A stretch of DNA of 64,000 nt from an uncultured Schlesneria sp. (GCA_903840265.1 CAIMFH010000132.1:1-64000); one strand, 5' to 3'; positions 9,531 to 20,603 are shown, counted from the stretch's first letter. Numbers and translations are program-made. The notes: generated by a model from the sequence alone, not told the origin.

Positions 9531-10661
9531 ATGTCGCGATGGGCTTCGTCGGTTCTGGTATTGATGACAGGGGTGCTTGCCTCGGGAAGCGTTCTTCACG
9601 CGCAGGCGATTGGGCCCAAGGCCGAAGACGTCGCAAAGGCTCGGGAAAAAGCGGTCAACTTCCTGAAGACGAGTCAGGGAAATGACGGGTTCTGGACTTC
9701 GGCGGAATCGCCAGGAGTCTCGGGACTGGTTGTGTATTCGCTCTTGCTGAGTGGTGTGCCAGCATCGGATCCCGTGGTCGACAAGGGATTGAAGCACCTG
9801 GCGACGTTCACGCAGCCGGACGGCGGGATCTATGCTCCTAAAGGTCCTCATGGAAATTATGAGACGTCGATCTGCCTGCTGGCCTTTCATCAGGCTAACC
9901 AGGATGGCAAATACAAAGTCGCGATCGCCAAGGCCGAGAAATATCTGCGCAAATTGCAATGGGATGACAGTGAGTCGACGGATGCTTCAGACGTGAAATA
10001 CGGCGGCGCAGGTTATGGCCGCACGGGCGATCGACCCGACCTGTCGAATACCGTTTTTTTCCTGGACGCTCTGCAGGCTGCGGGCGCGACGAAGGACGAC
10101 CCTGCCGTGAAGAAGGCCCTCGTGTTTTTGTCTCGGTGCCAGAATCTGGAAACGGAACACAACACGACGAAGTTTTCGTCGCTGATTAACGACGGTGGCT
10201 TCTATTACACTCCCGCCGCCGGTGGAAATTCACAGGCGGGGAACGAGGCGAATGGCGGCCTGCGTTCGTACGGCAGCATGACCTATGTCGGCCTGAAGAG
10301 CATGATCTTCGCGGGATTGACGCCTGAAGATGCTCGCGTCAAAGCGGCCTTCGAATGGATTACGAAGCACTACACGGTCGAAGAGAACCCGGGCCTTGGT
10401 CAGCAGGGATATCTGTATTACTCGCAGATGTTCGCCAAGGCTCTGTCAACGATGGATCTGGACACTATCAAGGATGCACAGGGGAAGGCCCATGATTGGC
10501 GAAAAGAAATGGCCGACCACCTGATCGCCACTCAGCAAAGCAACGGTGCCTGGCTGAACAAGAACGAACGCTGGATGGAAGGCAATCCTGATCTGGCTAC
10601 GGCTTATGCACTCATCTCGCTGAAGTATTGCGAGGCGAAGGCGATTAAGACGAGCAAGTGA
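9531..10661 (+). CDS. prenyltransferase/squalene-cyclase repeat protein, secreted
   Basis: The 376-residue protein has a signal peptide (VLVLMTGVLASGSVLHAQ). It is then built of alpha/alpha-barrel repeats with the QW-like pattern: FLKTSQGNDGFW near residue 44, FTQPDGGIY near 98, and LIATQQSNGAWLN near the end. These match the prenyltransferase and squalene oxidase repeat family. The catalytic DxDD motif of squalene-hopene cyclase is not seen, so terpene cyclisation is unlikely. Such proteins are common in planctomycete exported proteomes without known function. AGGTG lies 5 nt before the ATG. Gene end and the hairpin at 10840 suggest a monocistronic unit. Confidence 0.82.
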   Translation: MSRWASSVLVLMTGVLASGSVLHAQAIGPKAEDVAKAREKAVNFLKTSQGNDGFWTSAESPGVSGLVVYSLLLSGVPASDPVVDKGLKHLATFTQPDGGIYAPKGPHGNYETSICLLAFHQANQDGKYKVAIAKAEKYLRKLQWDDSESTDASDVKYGGAGYGRTGDRPDLSNTVFFLDALQAAGATKDDPAVKKALVFLSRCQNLETEHNTTKFSSLINDGGFYYTPAAGGNSQAGNEANGGLRSYGSMTYVGLKSMIFAGLTPEDARVKAAFEWITKHYTVEENPGLGQQGYLYYSQMFAKALSTMDLDTIKDAQGKAHDWRKEMADHLIATQQSNGAWLNKNERWMEGNPDLATAYALISLKYCEAKAIKTSK

Positions 10662-10839
10662 GAGGGGGTACGGGATTGACACTTAGCGAGCGGGCGTCGG
10701 TCCGCGCTAACGTTATAAAGCCATGCCCCCGGATTGTCGGCTTCGGCCTATCCGTTGCGATTGCCATCCAGATGCGGCATAGAGATCGACAGAGCTGCTT
10801 CGACCATCGTCACAACAGGCACTCGCCGGCTACACTCGG

Positions 10840-10870
10840 CACTGGATTGTCCGCAGCGGACAATCCAGTG
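10840..10870. terminator. perfect 14-bp hairpin between convergent genes
   Basis: Arms CACTGGATTGTCCG (10840-10853) and its exact reverse complement (10857-10870) enclose a 3-nt loop. It lies between the ends of two convergent genes. There is no T-run on either side, so it may be a bidirectional transcript end or an mRNA-stabilising hairpin rather than a classical intrinsic terminator. Confidence 0.5.
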
Positions 10871-10906
10871 GCATGCCTATTGTGATAGGGGCGTGATCAG
10901 AAGAGA

Positions 10907-11599
10907 TCAGCCGGTCGGGAAGCGGCCTTCCAGGGAAAGCCGGTCCAGGAATTTGCGAGCGTCCATGTATTCCTGCGTTCCCAGATCGCGGATATGCTTG
11001 CGAAGTTCGTCTTGCAGATTCTTGATCCCCTTCACGATCGCGTCCGAAAGTTCAGAGGTCGTTCCGGTGTGAGAACGGGCGATAAACATCTGGTCGATTG
11101 GCTGACGCTGATCAACAAAGAAGTCTCGCATCAGTGCCGCTGGCCAGGTGATTTGGCCCGTCGAAGGGTTAAGCTCGCTGGTGGGAAGTCGGGAAGGGAC
11201 ATCGGAGTGGCTCGCCGTATATTCCTGATAGCGGGCGTTACGAGCGCGAGTGTCTTCCTTCTGCTGAGCATGCTCGGCACTCAAGGCTCGCTGCTTCATC
11301 AGGTAGACTTCGGTCCATTGCTTCTGATTATCGATGAATTTGCTGCGAGCATCCTCGACATTGATCATGGCGGCGGAGGTCATCTGGTTATACATGCCCT
11401 GCGAACGAACAATGTCCGCCATGGCCATACCAGCAGCAGAACCGGGTGTCGTGGCACCGCCATAACCGTAGCCACCGCCGTAACCACCATATCCCCCGTA
11501 ACCGGGCTGGGGGCCGGCATACCAGCGAGTTTGGGCCATGGCCACGCTCGACGTCAGGGCAACGATCGTCAATGACATCATCAGCACCTTGCGGCTCAT
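10907..11599 (-). CDS. secreted Gly/Tyr-rich hypothetical protein
   Basis: No family is recognised. The 230-residue protein has a signal peptide (VLMMSLTIVALTSSVAMAQ), then a low-complexity tract of GYGG repeats (residues about 30-50). A long helical, charged region follows (e.g. NQKQWTEVYLMKQRALSAEH), then a DUF-like C-terminus with alternating hydrophobic and charged residues. Layout suggests a periplasmic or envelope protein with a flexible linker and a coiled-coil body. AAGGGA lies 8 nt before the ATG. It is divergent from the HEAT-repeat gene and convergent with the squalene-cyclase-repeat gene. Confidence 0.65.
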   Translation of the reverse strand: MSRKVLMMSLTIVALTSSVAMAQTRWYAGPQPGYGGYGGYGGGYGYGGATTPGSAAGMAMADIVRSQGMYNQMTSAAMINVEDARSKFIDNQKQWTEVYLMKQRALSAEHAQQKEDTRARNARYQEYTASHSDVPSRLPTSELNPSTGQITWPAALMRDFFVDQRQPIDQMFIARSHTGTTSELSDAIVKGIKNLQDELRKHIRDLGTQEYMDARKFLDRLSLEGRFPTG

Positions 11600-11716
11600 C
11601 TTCGCTGTCCCTTAGTGATCGTCGGCTGACGGAAAGTTGTATATGGCAGGCCGTGTGAGTGGCATCCGCGAGGCCTGCTTCGATAGAATCTCGACCACAT
11701 CTCACTAAATCAAGCG

Positions 11717-11731
11717 AGAGTGACACTCTCA
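11717..11731. promoter_or_regulatory. GAGAGTG-A-CACTCTC palindrome between divergent genes
   Basis: A perfect 7-bp inverted repeat with a single central base lies 117 bp upstream of the secreted-protein ATG and 58 bp upstream of the HEAT-repeat ATG. Position and symmetry fit an operator, but no known regulator is matched. Confidence 0.3.
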
Positions 11732-11789
11732 TTTGTATCCAGCGAACACCGTGCGTTCAAGCTTTGGCGACCACTCAAGGGGATTTGAC

Positions 11790-13838
11790 ATGGTATGGCG
11801 AGGGTCATTGACGGCATTACTGATTACATCGGCGCTCGGCATTGCGGCCGCTGCGGAACCGACCGTCTCTTCGCTGACGAAGCAACTCGAGTCCGGTTCC
11901 ACGAATGAACAGGTCAGCGCGGCGGAATCGCTAGGAAATATGGGGCCGCGCGCTGCTTCGGCCGTGCCTCAGCTCGTCAAATTATTGAGCAATGATGACC
12001 TCGGCGTCAAACTGGAATCCGCCATCGCCCTGGGACGGATCAACTCTGAAGCGTCCGTGGCTGTGCCCGCCCTGATCGGAGCCTTGTCAGACAGCAAAAC
12101 TCCCATCCTGCAGCAAAGTGCGATCGATTCACTGCGACTGTTCGGGACAGACGCGAAAGCTGCCTTGCCTCAACTTCGAACGCTGTTGGCGTCGAAGGAT
12201 CCTGCGGTTTCAGTTGGTGCGGCTTTCGCCATCACGTCGATTGGCATCCACGAAAAAGCCGACATTGCCGCTGCGATTCCTGTCCTCGTGACTGGATTAG
12301 CACAGCCAGGGGGACTCGGTGCAGAGGCCGCTCAAGGATTGGTTGCCGCCGGCCCAACTGCGATTGGCCCACTTCAGACAGCATTGGCAGGCTCCGCCGC
12401 GACTGCGAAAATCAACGCCGCCGACGCACTTGGAGCGATCGGGTCCGATGCCGCCGGGGCCGTTGACGCGTTGCTCGCCGCAGTTGGCTCAGACAATGAC
12501 GATGTGAGCTGGCATGCCATGCGGGCGTTGGGCGCTATTGGCGCGAAGCCAAAAGAAGTAGTAGCGGCTTTGATTGGTAAGCTGAAAAGCGATAAGCCAG
12601 CCGTGAGAATTCACGCTGCCGATGCTTTGGGTGACTTGGGCGCGGCGGCTGCTCCGGCAACGGAAGAGCTGGCGAAAGCCTTGGAAGATAAAGACGGAAT
12701 CGTGCGGCAGAATGCCGCGACCGCGTTGGGAAACATCGGACCAGACGCGAAGTCTGCGGTTCCCGCCTTGGCGAAAGCGTTGGATGACCCACATGGTTCC
12801 GTGACGGTTGCCGCGGCCAGTGCCCTCGCAGGGATTGGCAAGCCGGCTGTGCCTGCTTTGATCGAGAAGCTTAAAGTCGCTCACTTTCAGCAGTTGGCGA
12901 CGACCGTCCTTGGGGAAATCGGCCCGGACGCCAGCGAGGCGGTTCCCGCATTGACGGAAGTCTTGTCCTCAAAAGACGCTGATACTCGTCGAGAAGCGGC
13001 CGTGGCCATTGCTTTAATCGGCCATTCCGCTGAATCTGCTGTTCCCAGCCTCATCAAGCTGATGGACGACAAAAGTTTTGCCTATCGAGGGGCCGCAGCC
13101 TATGCACTCGGCAAGATTGGCTCAAAGAGTGCCACGGAGGCTTTGACGAAAGCGCTGGACGCCGATGATCCGATGCTGCGTCTCACCAGTGTTTGGGCGT
13201 TGCTGCAGCTGGAACCGGATAATGCCGAGTATGCCAAAATCGCGGTGCCGCGTTTGGCGGGGGCACTCTCTGCTGATCGACCTCGGGTTCGTCGCGAGGC
13301 GGCTATCACATTGGGTAAACTAGGCTCGAAATCGTCAAGTGCGGTGAAGGATCTCCAAAAGGCACTCAGCGACGATGTTCCCGATGTCCGCCTTGAAGCC
13401 ATCATCGCTTTGGCCGAAATCGGAGCTGCCAGCCAGCCCGCAGTGCCTGACCTGATCGCCCTCGTTAATGGTCCAGATCCTGTCGTTCGTCGTCCGGCAA
13501 CCTATGCGCTCGGGCGAATCGGTGCGGGAGCAAAAGAGGCCGTGCCTGCACTTCGCCGCCTGCTACAGAGCCGCAATCACCATGAACAAACAGTAGCCGC
13601 CTGGGCATTGGTGCAGATTGCGCCCGATGCTGCGACGATCCAAACAGCACTACCTTTGATCATCAAAGCCCTCCAAGAATCACACCGAGTTGATATTAGA
13701 GCCGAGGCAGCCCGCACCCTGGGACAAATCGGGGCCGGATCGGCTCCCGCACAGGAAGCCCTGAAGGCGGCAGCGGCCAAGGATTCGTCGGAAGACGTTC
13801 GCAAGGCTGCAGAAGCCGCGTTGAAGGCAAAAAAATAA
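11790..13838 (+). CDS. secreted HEAT/PBS-lyase-repeat protein
   Basis: After a signal peptide (GSLTALLITSALGIAAAAE) the 682-residue protein consists of about 17-18 HEAT repeats of 35-40 residues. They have a recurring pattern such as AVPALIEKL followed by AAxALGxIG (DALGDLGAAAAPA, TALGNIGPDAKSA, YALGKIGS). These form a right-handed superhelix used for protein binding. The open frame begins at 11733, but the ATG at 11790 has AAGGGG upstream and a proper leader. It ends 46 bp before a strong terminator, so it is probably not part of the nuo operon that follows. Export suggests a periplasmic scaffold; the partner is unknown. Confidence 0.85.
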   Translation: MVWRGSLTALLITSALGIAAAAEPTVSSLTKQLESGSTNEQVSAAESLGNMGPRAASAVPQLVKLLSNDDLGVKLESAIALGRINSEASVAVPALIGALSDSKTPILQQSAIDSLRLFGTDAKAALPQLRTLLASKDPAVSVGAAFAITSIGIHEKADIAAAIPVLVTGLAQPGGLGAEAAQGLVAAGPTAIGPLQTALAGSAATAKINAADALGAIGSDAAGAVDALLAAVGSDNDDVSWHAMRALGAIGAKPKEVVAALIGKLKSDKPAVRIHAADALGDLGAAAAPATEELAKALEDKDGIVRQNAATALGNIGPDAKSAVPALAKALDDPHGSVTVAAASALAGIGKPAVPALIEKLKVAHFQQLATTVLGEIGPDASEAVPALTEVLSSKDADTRREAAVAIALIGHSAESAVPSLIKLMDDKSFAYRGAAAYALGKIGSKSATEALTKALDADDPMLRLTSVWALLQLEPDNAEYAKIAVPRLAGALSADRPRVRREAAITLGKLGSKSSSAVKDLQKALSDDVPDVRLEAIIALAEIGAASQPAVPDLIALVNGPDPVVRRPATYALGRIGAGAKEAVPALRRLLQSRNHHEQTVAAWALVQIAPDAATIQTALPLIIKALQESHRVDIRAEAARTLGQIGAGSAPAQEALKAAAAKDSSEDVRKAAEAALKAKK

Positions 13839-13884
13839 CGCTGACTTCCGATGGGATCACCCAAGTGACCCCGTTATCGCAGAT

Positions 13885-13917
13885 GGAAGGCCGACGGAAA
13901 CGTCGGCCTTCCTCTTT
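13885..13917 (+). terminator. intrinsic terminator after the HEAT-repeat gene
   Basis: A perfect 12-bp stem (GGAAGGCCGACG, 13885-13896) closes a GAAA tetraloop and is followed by TCTTT. GC-rich stem, stable loop and pyrimidine tail make this a convincing transcription end, 46 bp after the stop codon and 200 bp before nuoH. Confidence 0.8.
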
Positions 13918-14118
13918 ACGTGGGGACATCGGCAAGATTTGAAACGGCTGTGGGAAGCCTGTCATACTTGTCAGGCTGAAAATTCGCGACTCTGAGAATA
14001 GCGGGGGTTTTGCTCGGTGGTCGCTTGAATCGCCGAAACCCATCTGGCATAGTTCCTCGCCGATCGTGGCTAGACGCCTGCGCTGCGCGCTGTTTTTGAA
14101 CGCCTACACGAGTGACCA

Positions 14119-15384
14119 ATGAACGGCCCCCTTGCCGTATTGACGCTAGAAAATTTCCTGTCGAACTTATTGAAGTTTGCAGGCAACTCGGAAACCGTAG
14201 CGCTAATAGCGTTTCTGCTTGCTGCGGTGATCCATGCCAGTCTGCTGCTTGGACTGTTCGGCGGGCTTCCCGTGTTCTACATCTGGCTGGAGCGAAAAGT
14301 CGCTGGCCGTATTCAGGACCGTCTTGGTCCGACGCGAGTCGGTGGTAAATTCGGCTGGCTTCAGACGATCGCCGACGGCATTAAGCTGATCCAGAAGGAA
14401 GACTTGATTCCGAGGGATGCAGATAGTGTCGTCTTCCGAATGGCACCGTATCTGGCTGGTATCGCCTCATTTGCAGCGTTTATGGTGCTCCCCGTTGCTG
14501 ACGGCTGGATTGGCGTCGCAGCCGAATGCGGTGCATTCCTGATCTTGGCACTGATGTCGCTGGAGGTGCTAGGTATCATTCTCGCGGGTTATTCCAGCGG
14601 ATCGAAGTGGGCGCTGTTTGGGGCCATGCGTGAAGCGGCTCAGATGGTCAGCTACGAAATCCCGATGGCGATCTGTGCTTTGATTCCGCTGCTGATTGCA
14701 GGTTCGCTGAATCTGCAAGTTGTTTCGCAAATGCAGACGGGTGGCGTCTGGAACTGGTTCATTTTCCATGACCCGTTCGCCTTCCTGGCCTTCTTCTGCT
14801 ACTTCACAACCGCGACCGCCAGCGTGAAGCGAGCCCCGTTCGACTTGGCGGAAGCTGAGAGCGAACTGGTCGCTGGTTTCCATACCGAATATAGCGGTTT
14901 TCGTTGGTCGATCTTCTTTCTGGCTGAGTATGCCAGCATGTTCGCGGTCAGTGGGATTGCCGTCCTGCTGTTCCTGGGTGGATGGGAAACCGGCATCGTG
15001 ATCCCTGAGGCTGTCTTCGGTGGTTTGCGAAGCTGGATGCCAAATACGCCGGTGGCAGGCTTCAACCTCGGTGGATACGTTGCCAATCTGCTGGCGGCCC
15101 ACGTGTTCGTGATCAAGGCTTCGCTGCTGGTAACTCTGCAGATTTGGGTTCGCTGGACGCTGCCTCGACTGCGAATTGACCAGGTGATGACAACCTGCCT
15201 GAAGTATCTGGTGCCAATTAGCTGCTTCTTGTTTCTGGGTGCCGTCTTCTGGCCGTTGATTGTCACTTCGGCTAAAGGTCGTCCCGTTCTGTTTGGTCCC
15301 CCTGTGAAATCAGTAGCGTCCGTGGCCACACCGTCGGCTCCATCATCCACCATCGCTCAGAATCGTTCGGAGGTGGTGCGATGA
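14119..15384 (+). CDS. nuoH: NADH-quinone oxidoreductase subunit H
   Basis: This 421-residue membrane protein is the complex I subunit that forms the quinone-access chamber at the junction of the peripheral and membrane arms. Family landmarks are ERKVAGRIQDRLGPTRVG near residue 57, the acidic loop segment YEIPMAICALIPLL, and KRAPFDLAEAESELVAGFHT near residue 237, which carries quinone-site glutamates. About eight hydrophobic segments are seen. A 40-residue polar C-terminal tail (VKSVASVATPSAPSS...) makes it longer than the usual 320-350 residues. It overlaps nuoJ by 4 bp (ATGA), a sign of translational coupling. nuoI, which commonly follows nuoH, is absent. Confidence 0.97.
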   Translation: MNGPLAVLTLENFLSNLLKFAGNSETVALIAFLLAAVIHASLLLGLFGGLPVFYIWLERKVAGRIQDRLGPTRVGGKFGWLQTIADGIKLIQKEDLIPRDADSVVFRMAPYLAGIASFAAFMVLPVADGWIGVAAECGAFLILALMSLEVLGIILAGYSSGSKWALFGAMREAAQMVSYEIPMAICALIPLLIAGSLNLQVVSQMQTGGVWNWFIFHDPFAFLAFFCYFTTATASVKRAPFDLAEAESELVAGFHTEYSGFRWSIFFLAEYASMFAVSGIAVLLFLGGWETGIVIPEAVFGGLRSWMPNTPVAGFNLGGYVANLLAAHVFVIKASLLVTLQIWVRWTLPRLRIDQVMTTCLKYLVPISCFLFLGAVFWPLIVTSAKGRPVLFGPPVKSVASVATPSAPSSTIAQNRSEVVR

Positions 15385-16091
15385 CCGAGCAGCTTCTGTT
15401 TTGGGTGTTTGCCATTCTGACCTGCGGCGGCGCGGTTGCCGTCGTGGCGACTCAAAATGTCGTCCGCATGGCGTTCTGGCTGGTTGTCTCGCTTGGTTCT
15501 GTCGCAGCATTGTTCTTCTTGCTGCACGCCGACTTCCTGGGTGCGGCGCAACTGCTGATTTACGTCGGTGGAACCGTTGTTCTGCTGGTGTTCGGGGTGA
15601 TGCTGACCGCCAGCGGTCACACCATTAAGGTTCAAGCTTCGCCAGCTGAAGTAATGCTGGGCAGTGGCGTGGGATTGGTGTTGTTGTTCGTGTTGCTGTT
15701 CGGGATCAACTCAGTCGATTGGGCTGACGTGTCAGCTCGTATTCCGGCAGCGGGTGATTCGCCAGCTGTGGTCGACGAAACGCAGGATCGCCATCTGCGA
15801 GAGCAGCTTGCCAGTGCGACGACTCCCGAAGAGAAAGCGGCTGCCGAAGAGGCGATTCAAGCTGTGCATGCTCGACGTCAAGCTGGACGGACTGTTCGGC
15901 AGCTTGGGCTGAGCTTCTACGGTTTGCGACCCGATCGTGATTTGAATCAACCTGCCGGTCAGTCATTGGCAGCAGGGTATCTGTTGCCATTTGAAATTAT
16001 CTCGATCCACTTGTTGGTCGTGTTGATTGGTGCCGCCTATCTGGCACGAGCGAAGCGTCGGGCAACTTCCGGCCCTGGAGTGGACCTGTAG
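15381..16091 (+). CDS. nuoJ: NADH-quinone oxidoreductase subunit J with charged insertion
   Basis: The 236-residue membrane subunit of complex I has the conserved third helix with its pi-bulge region (DFLGAAQLLIYVGGTVVLLVFGVML, shown here only by its ends DFLGAAQ and LLVFGVML). The final helix follows YLLPFEIISIHLLVVLIGA. Between helices 4 and 5, residues about 112-185 form a long polar, helix-prone insertion rich in Glu, Arg and Ala (EQLASATTPEEKAAAEEAIQ). This makes the protein about 50 residues longer than typical NuoJ. The start overlaps the end of nuoH by 4 bp. Confidence 0.95.
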   Translation: MTEQLLFWVFAILTCGGAVAVVATQNVVRMAFWLVVSLGSVAALFFLLHADFLGAAQLLIYVGGTVVLLVFGVMLTASGHTIKVQASPAEVMLGSGVGLVLLFVLLFGINSVDWADVSARIPAAGDSPAVVDETQDRHLREQLASATTPEEKAAAEEAIQAVHARRQAGRTVRQLGLSFYGLRPDRDLNQPAGQSLAAGYLLPFEIISIHLLVVLIGAAYLARAKRRATSGPGVDL

Positions 16092-16124
16092 TTCGGGTTC
16101 GGCCGCGGAAGTAGAGGTGATTTG

Positions 16125-16436
16125 ATGGGTGAAGTTGGACTGGAAGCCTACCTGTTCGTCGGAGCGGTCCTGTTCGTCTGCGGCGTTGTCTGCATGGCGA
16201 CCAAGCGGAACGGCATCGGCGTACTCATGGGTGTTGAGCTGGTTCTGAATGGAGCCAACGTCAACTTCGTTGCTTTTTCACGCTATACGCCACTGGGCTT
16301 GGATGGTCAGGCAACGGCGTTGTTTGTGGTGGTGCTGGCTGCGGCGGAAGCTGCGGTCGCATTGGCCATCGCCTTGAACTACTACAACAATCACCTGACG
16401 ATCGACGTGGATCGCGGCAACGAACTACAGGGTTAG
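16125..16436 (+). CDS. nuoK: NADH-quinone oxidoreductase subunit K
   Basis: At 103 residues with three transmembrane helices it is the usual size of this antiporter-like subunit of complex I. Conserved features are the helix-2 glutamate in GVELVLNGANVNFVAFS and the helix-3 glutamate in LAAAEAAVALAIALNYY, both part of the proton-translocation path. AGAGGTGA lies about 6 nt before the ATG at 16125; the open frame extends 3 nt further to a TTG. It sits 33 bp after nuoJ in the operon. Confidence 0.97.
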   Translation: MGEVGLEAYLFVGAVLFVCGVVCMATKRNGIGVLMGVELVLNGANVNFVAFSRYTPLGLDGQATALFVVVLAAAEAAVALAIALNYYNNHLTIDVDRGNELQG

Positions 16437-16487
16437 TTCGCGTTACGACCACCGACTTTGACCTTTTACGTCGTTCAACGAAGAATT

Positions 16488-18938
16488 ATGGACCATCAAG
16501 CAACCGGCGAAGTCCTGAAGAATCTGTTGACGGTAGCCTGGTTGTTGCCGCTCGCCGGGTTCGTCGCCGAAATCTACTGGCTGCGCTGGTCGAATCGACT
16601 GAGTAAGTCATCCGCCCTGTGCGCCGTCGCCTGTATTGGAATCGGCTTCCTTTGCAGTGCATCTGCCTTGGTCTATTGGGGCTGCCACACCGACTGGGCC
16701 GTGCTGAAGGCAGAAGAACACGCCGAGCACCACGATGCCGAAGCTCACGATCATCATGGCGAAGCCGCTCCTGCGCAGGCAGCCGATGCCACCGCGGCCG
16801 TTGATGCTGCTCACGAACCAGGGGACGCTGCAGGTCATCCCAAGCAAGATGAGCACAAGGAATCACACGCCGACGCACGCAAGGCCTATTCAGGAACGTT
16901 CTACAAGCTCGCGCAGTTCGGAAAGCTCAGTTTGTCCCTGGATTGGTACATCGACAGCCTGACGCTGATGATGTTTACGATGGTCACGTTCATCGCGACT
17001 TGTATCCATTTGTTCGCGATCGGGTACATGAAGGAAGAGTTGACCGAGGAATACGAGGATCATCAGGTCCACACCAGCCACGGGCACTTCTCGCGTCCTG
17101 GCCGGTTCCATCGGTTCTTCTCGTATTTGTCGCTGTTCTGCTTCTCGATGCTTGGGCTGGTTCTGGCAGGCAATATCTTCCAGGTTTTCATCTTCTGGGA
17201 ACTGGTTGGTATCTCCAGCTATCTGCTGATCGGTTTCTACATCGAACGGAAATCAGCCAGTAACGCCGCCAATAAAGCGTTCATCATGAACCGCGTCGGC
17301 GACTTCGGTTTTCTGATCGGTCTGATGATCCTGTGGACCTGGTGTGGGACGTTCCAGTTCGACAACACCGAAGCCGGCCCAGGCCTGTTCACGATGATTC
17401 GTGGCACTGACGGTGTGATGGACGTCTCTGAAGACGGAAAGCAAGTGTTTCTGCAGGACGCTCACGGTCATCGCCTCGAGAACGACGGGAAGCCTTCGAC
17501 CATCGGCTATCTGCTGTTGGTTGCCGCAGGTTTGGGCGTCTTCGCAGGTTGCATCGGAAAGAGTGCTCAGTTCCCGCTACAAACATGGTTGCCGGATGCG
17601 ATGGAAGGCCCGACTCCTGTTTCGGCGCTGGTCCACTCGGCAACAATGGTGGCCGCAGGGGTCTATCTGGCGGCGCGGTTCTATCCGGTGTTTGTTCCTG
17701 AAGTCCTGCTGGTGATCGCGTACATCGGCTGTATTACCCTCTTCGTCGCCGCCACAATCGCCCTCGTGGCGACCGACATTAAACGGGTGCTCGCGTATTC
17801 GACGATCAGCCAACTGGGTTACATGATGCTGGCCATCGGTGTCGGCGGTTGGGGAGCTGGACTGTTCCACCTTGTGACGCATGCCTTCTTCAAGTCGCTG
17901 ATGTTCCTTTGCTCGGGTAGCGTGATCGCAGGATGCCATCACGTTCAGGAAATGCCTCGCATGGGTGGCCTGCGACGCAAGATGCCAATCACCGCCTATA
18001 CGATGTTGATCGGTGTGATTGCAATCTCTGGCTTGGCAATCCCTGTACTGAACATCGGTTTCTCGGGCTTCTACTCGAAGGATGCCATTGTCGCTTCGGC
18101 CTTGGCTTACTCCGAACTAAATCCTGTCCATATCCTGCTGTTCATTACGCCACTGGTCACTGCCGGAATCACGGCGTTCTACATGTTCCGCCTCTGGTTC
18201 TTGACCTTCTACGGCGAACCACGCGATCAGCATGTTTATGATCACTGTGACGAATCACCACGCGTGATGACAACGCCGCTAATCGCCCTGTCGATCCTGG
18301 CGGCCACGTGTGCCTGGGGCTGGTTCCTGACGAGCGGTGCTGGTGAAGAAGGTCCGCTCTATCGCATGATCGCGTTCAGCGAGACAGTTCCCGCGACCGA
18401 ACAGGTCAAATCAGTCGGCCCTGCAAAAATCATCCTCCCGAGCCATCAGGGTCATCACAGCGACGTGCATAAGGTTCACGGTCAGGCCGGGCTGCTGGCG
18501 TTGCTGGCGGCATTTGCCGGTTCAACCTTCGCGTATGTGATTTATGGGGCACGTGTCATCAATCCGAACGATATCCGCCGACAGTTCCCCCAAGCCTACG
18601 ACTTCCTCGTCGACAAGTGGCGGTTCGACGTGTTGTATGACGCGATGTTCGTTCAGCCGGTTCATATCGTTTCGGCCTGGTGCGCCGGGTTCGATAAGAA
18701 AGTCCTCGATGTCATCCTGCATGCATCGGCATCGATCACGCTGGTTGTTTCCAAATGGGATCGACTGTTCGACGAGAACATGGTCGATGGACTGGTGAAT
18801 ATGGTCGGTAGCACGACTCGTTCGGTCGGGTATTCGCTGAAGGTGGTTCAGACGGGAAGATTGCGACAGTACGTGATGTGGATTGCAGTCGGTGTGGTTG
18901 TTCTGTTCGGCCTGCTGTTTACATCACTTCCTAAATAG
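16488..18938 (+). CDS. nuoL: NADH-quinone oxidoreductase subunit L with His-rich insertion
   Basis: The 816-residue protein is the distal proton-pumping subunit of complex I. Conserved segments include FWELVGISSYLLIGFY, GKSAQFPLQTWLPDAMEGPTP and LVTHAFFKSLMFLCSGSVI, which hold the essential Glu and Lys residues. The long C-terminal region after residue 600 matches the lateral helix and final transmembrane helix. Unusual is a polar insertion at residues about 74-138, between the second helix and the conserved GKLSLSLDWYIDSLTLMM segment. It is rich in His, Asp, Glu and Ala and has 10 His within 50 residues. A second short His cluster (SHQGHHSDVHKVHGQ) lies near residue 665. Typical NuoL has about 610-650 residues. 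The open frame starts at a TTG at 16458; the ATG at 16488 was chosen. Confidence 0.96.
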   Translation: MDHQATGEVLKNLLTVAWLLPLAGFVAEIYWLRWSNRLSKSSALCAVACIGIGFLCSASALVYWGCHTDWAVLKAEEHAEHHDAEAHDHHGEAAPAQAADATAAVDAAHEPGDAAGHPKQDEHKESHADARKAYSGTFYKLAQFGKLSLSLDWYIDSLTLMMFTMVTFIATCIHLFAIGYMKEELTEEYEDHQVHTSHGHFSRPGRFHRFFSYLSLFCFSMLGLVLAGNIFQVFIFWELVGISSYLLIGFYIERKSASNAANKAFIMNRVGDFGFLIGLMILWTWCGTFQFDNTEAGPGLFTMIRGTDGVMDVSEDGKQVFLQDAHGHRLENDGKPSTIGYLLLVAAGLGVFAGCIGKSAQFPLQTWLPDAMEGPTPVSALVHSATMVAAGVYLAARFYPVFVPEVLLVIAYIGCITLFVAATIALVATDIKRVLAYSTISQLGYMMLAIGVGGWGAGLFHLVTHAFFKSLMFLCSGSVIAGCHHVQEMPRMGGLRRKMPITAYTMLIGVIAISGLAIPVLNIGFSGFYSKDAIVASALAYSELNPVHILLFITPLVTAGITAFYMFRLWFLTFYGEPRDQHVYDHCDESPRVMTTPLIALSILAATCAWGWFLTSGAGEEGPLYRMIAFSETVPATEQVKSVGPAKIILPSHQGHHSDVHKVHGQAGLLALLAAFAGSTFAYVIYGARVINPNDIRRQFPQAYDFLVDKWRFDVLYDAMFVQPVHIVSAWCAGFDKKVLDVILHASASITLVVSKWDRLFDENMVDGLVNMVGSTTRSVGYSLKVVQTGRLRQYVMWIAVGVVVLFGLLFTSLPK

Positions 18939-18998
18939 TTTGCAGACGTTGCTCGTTCGACTGGTTGTTTCGGTCGGCGTTTCAAGAGATTGAGAATC

Positions 18999-20603
<1,605 letters not shown>

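Noticed and set aside
9531-10661. squalene-hopene cyclase function for the repeat protein
   Set aside because: The catalytic DxDD motif is not seen and the protein is exported and too short.
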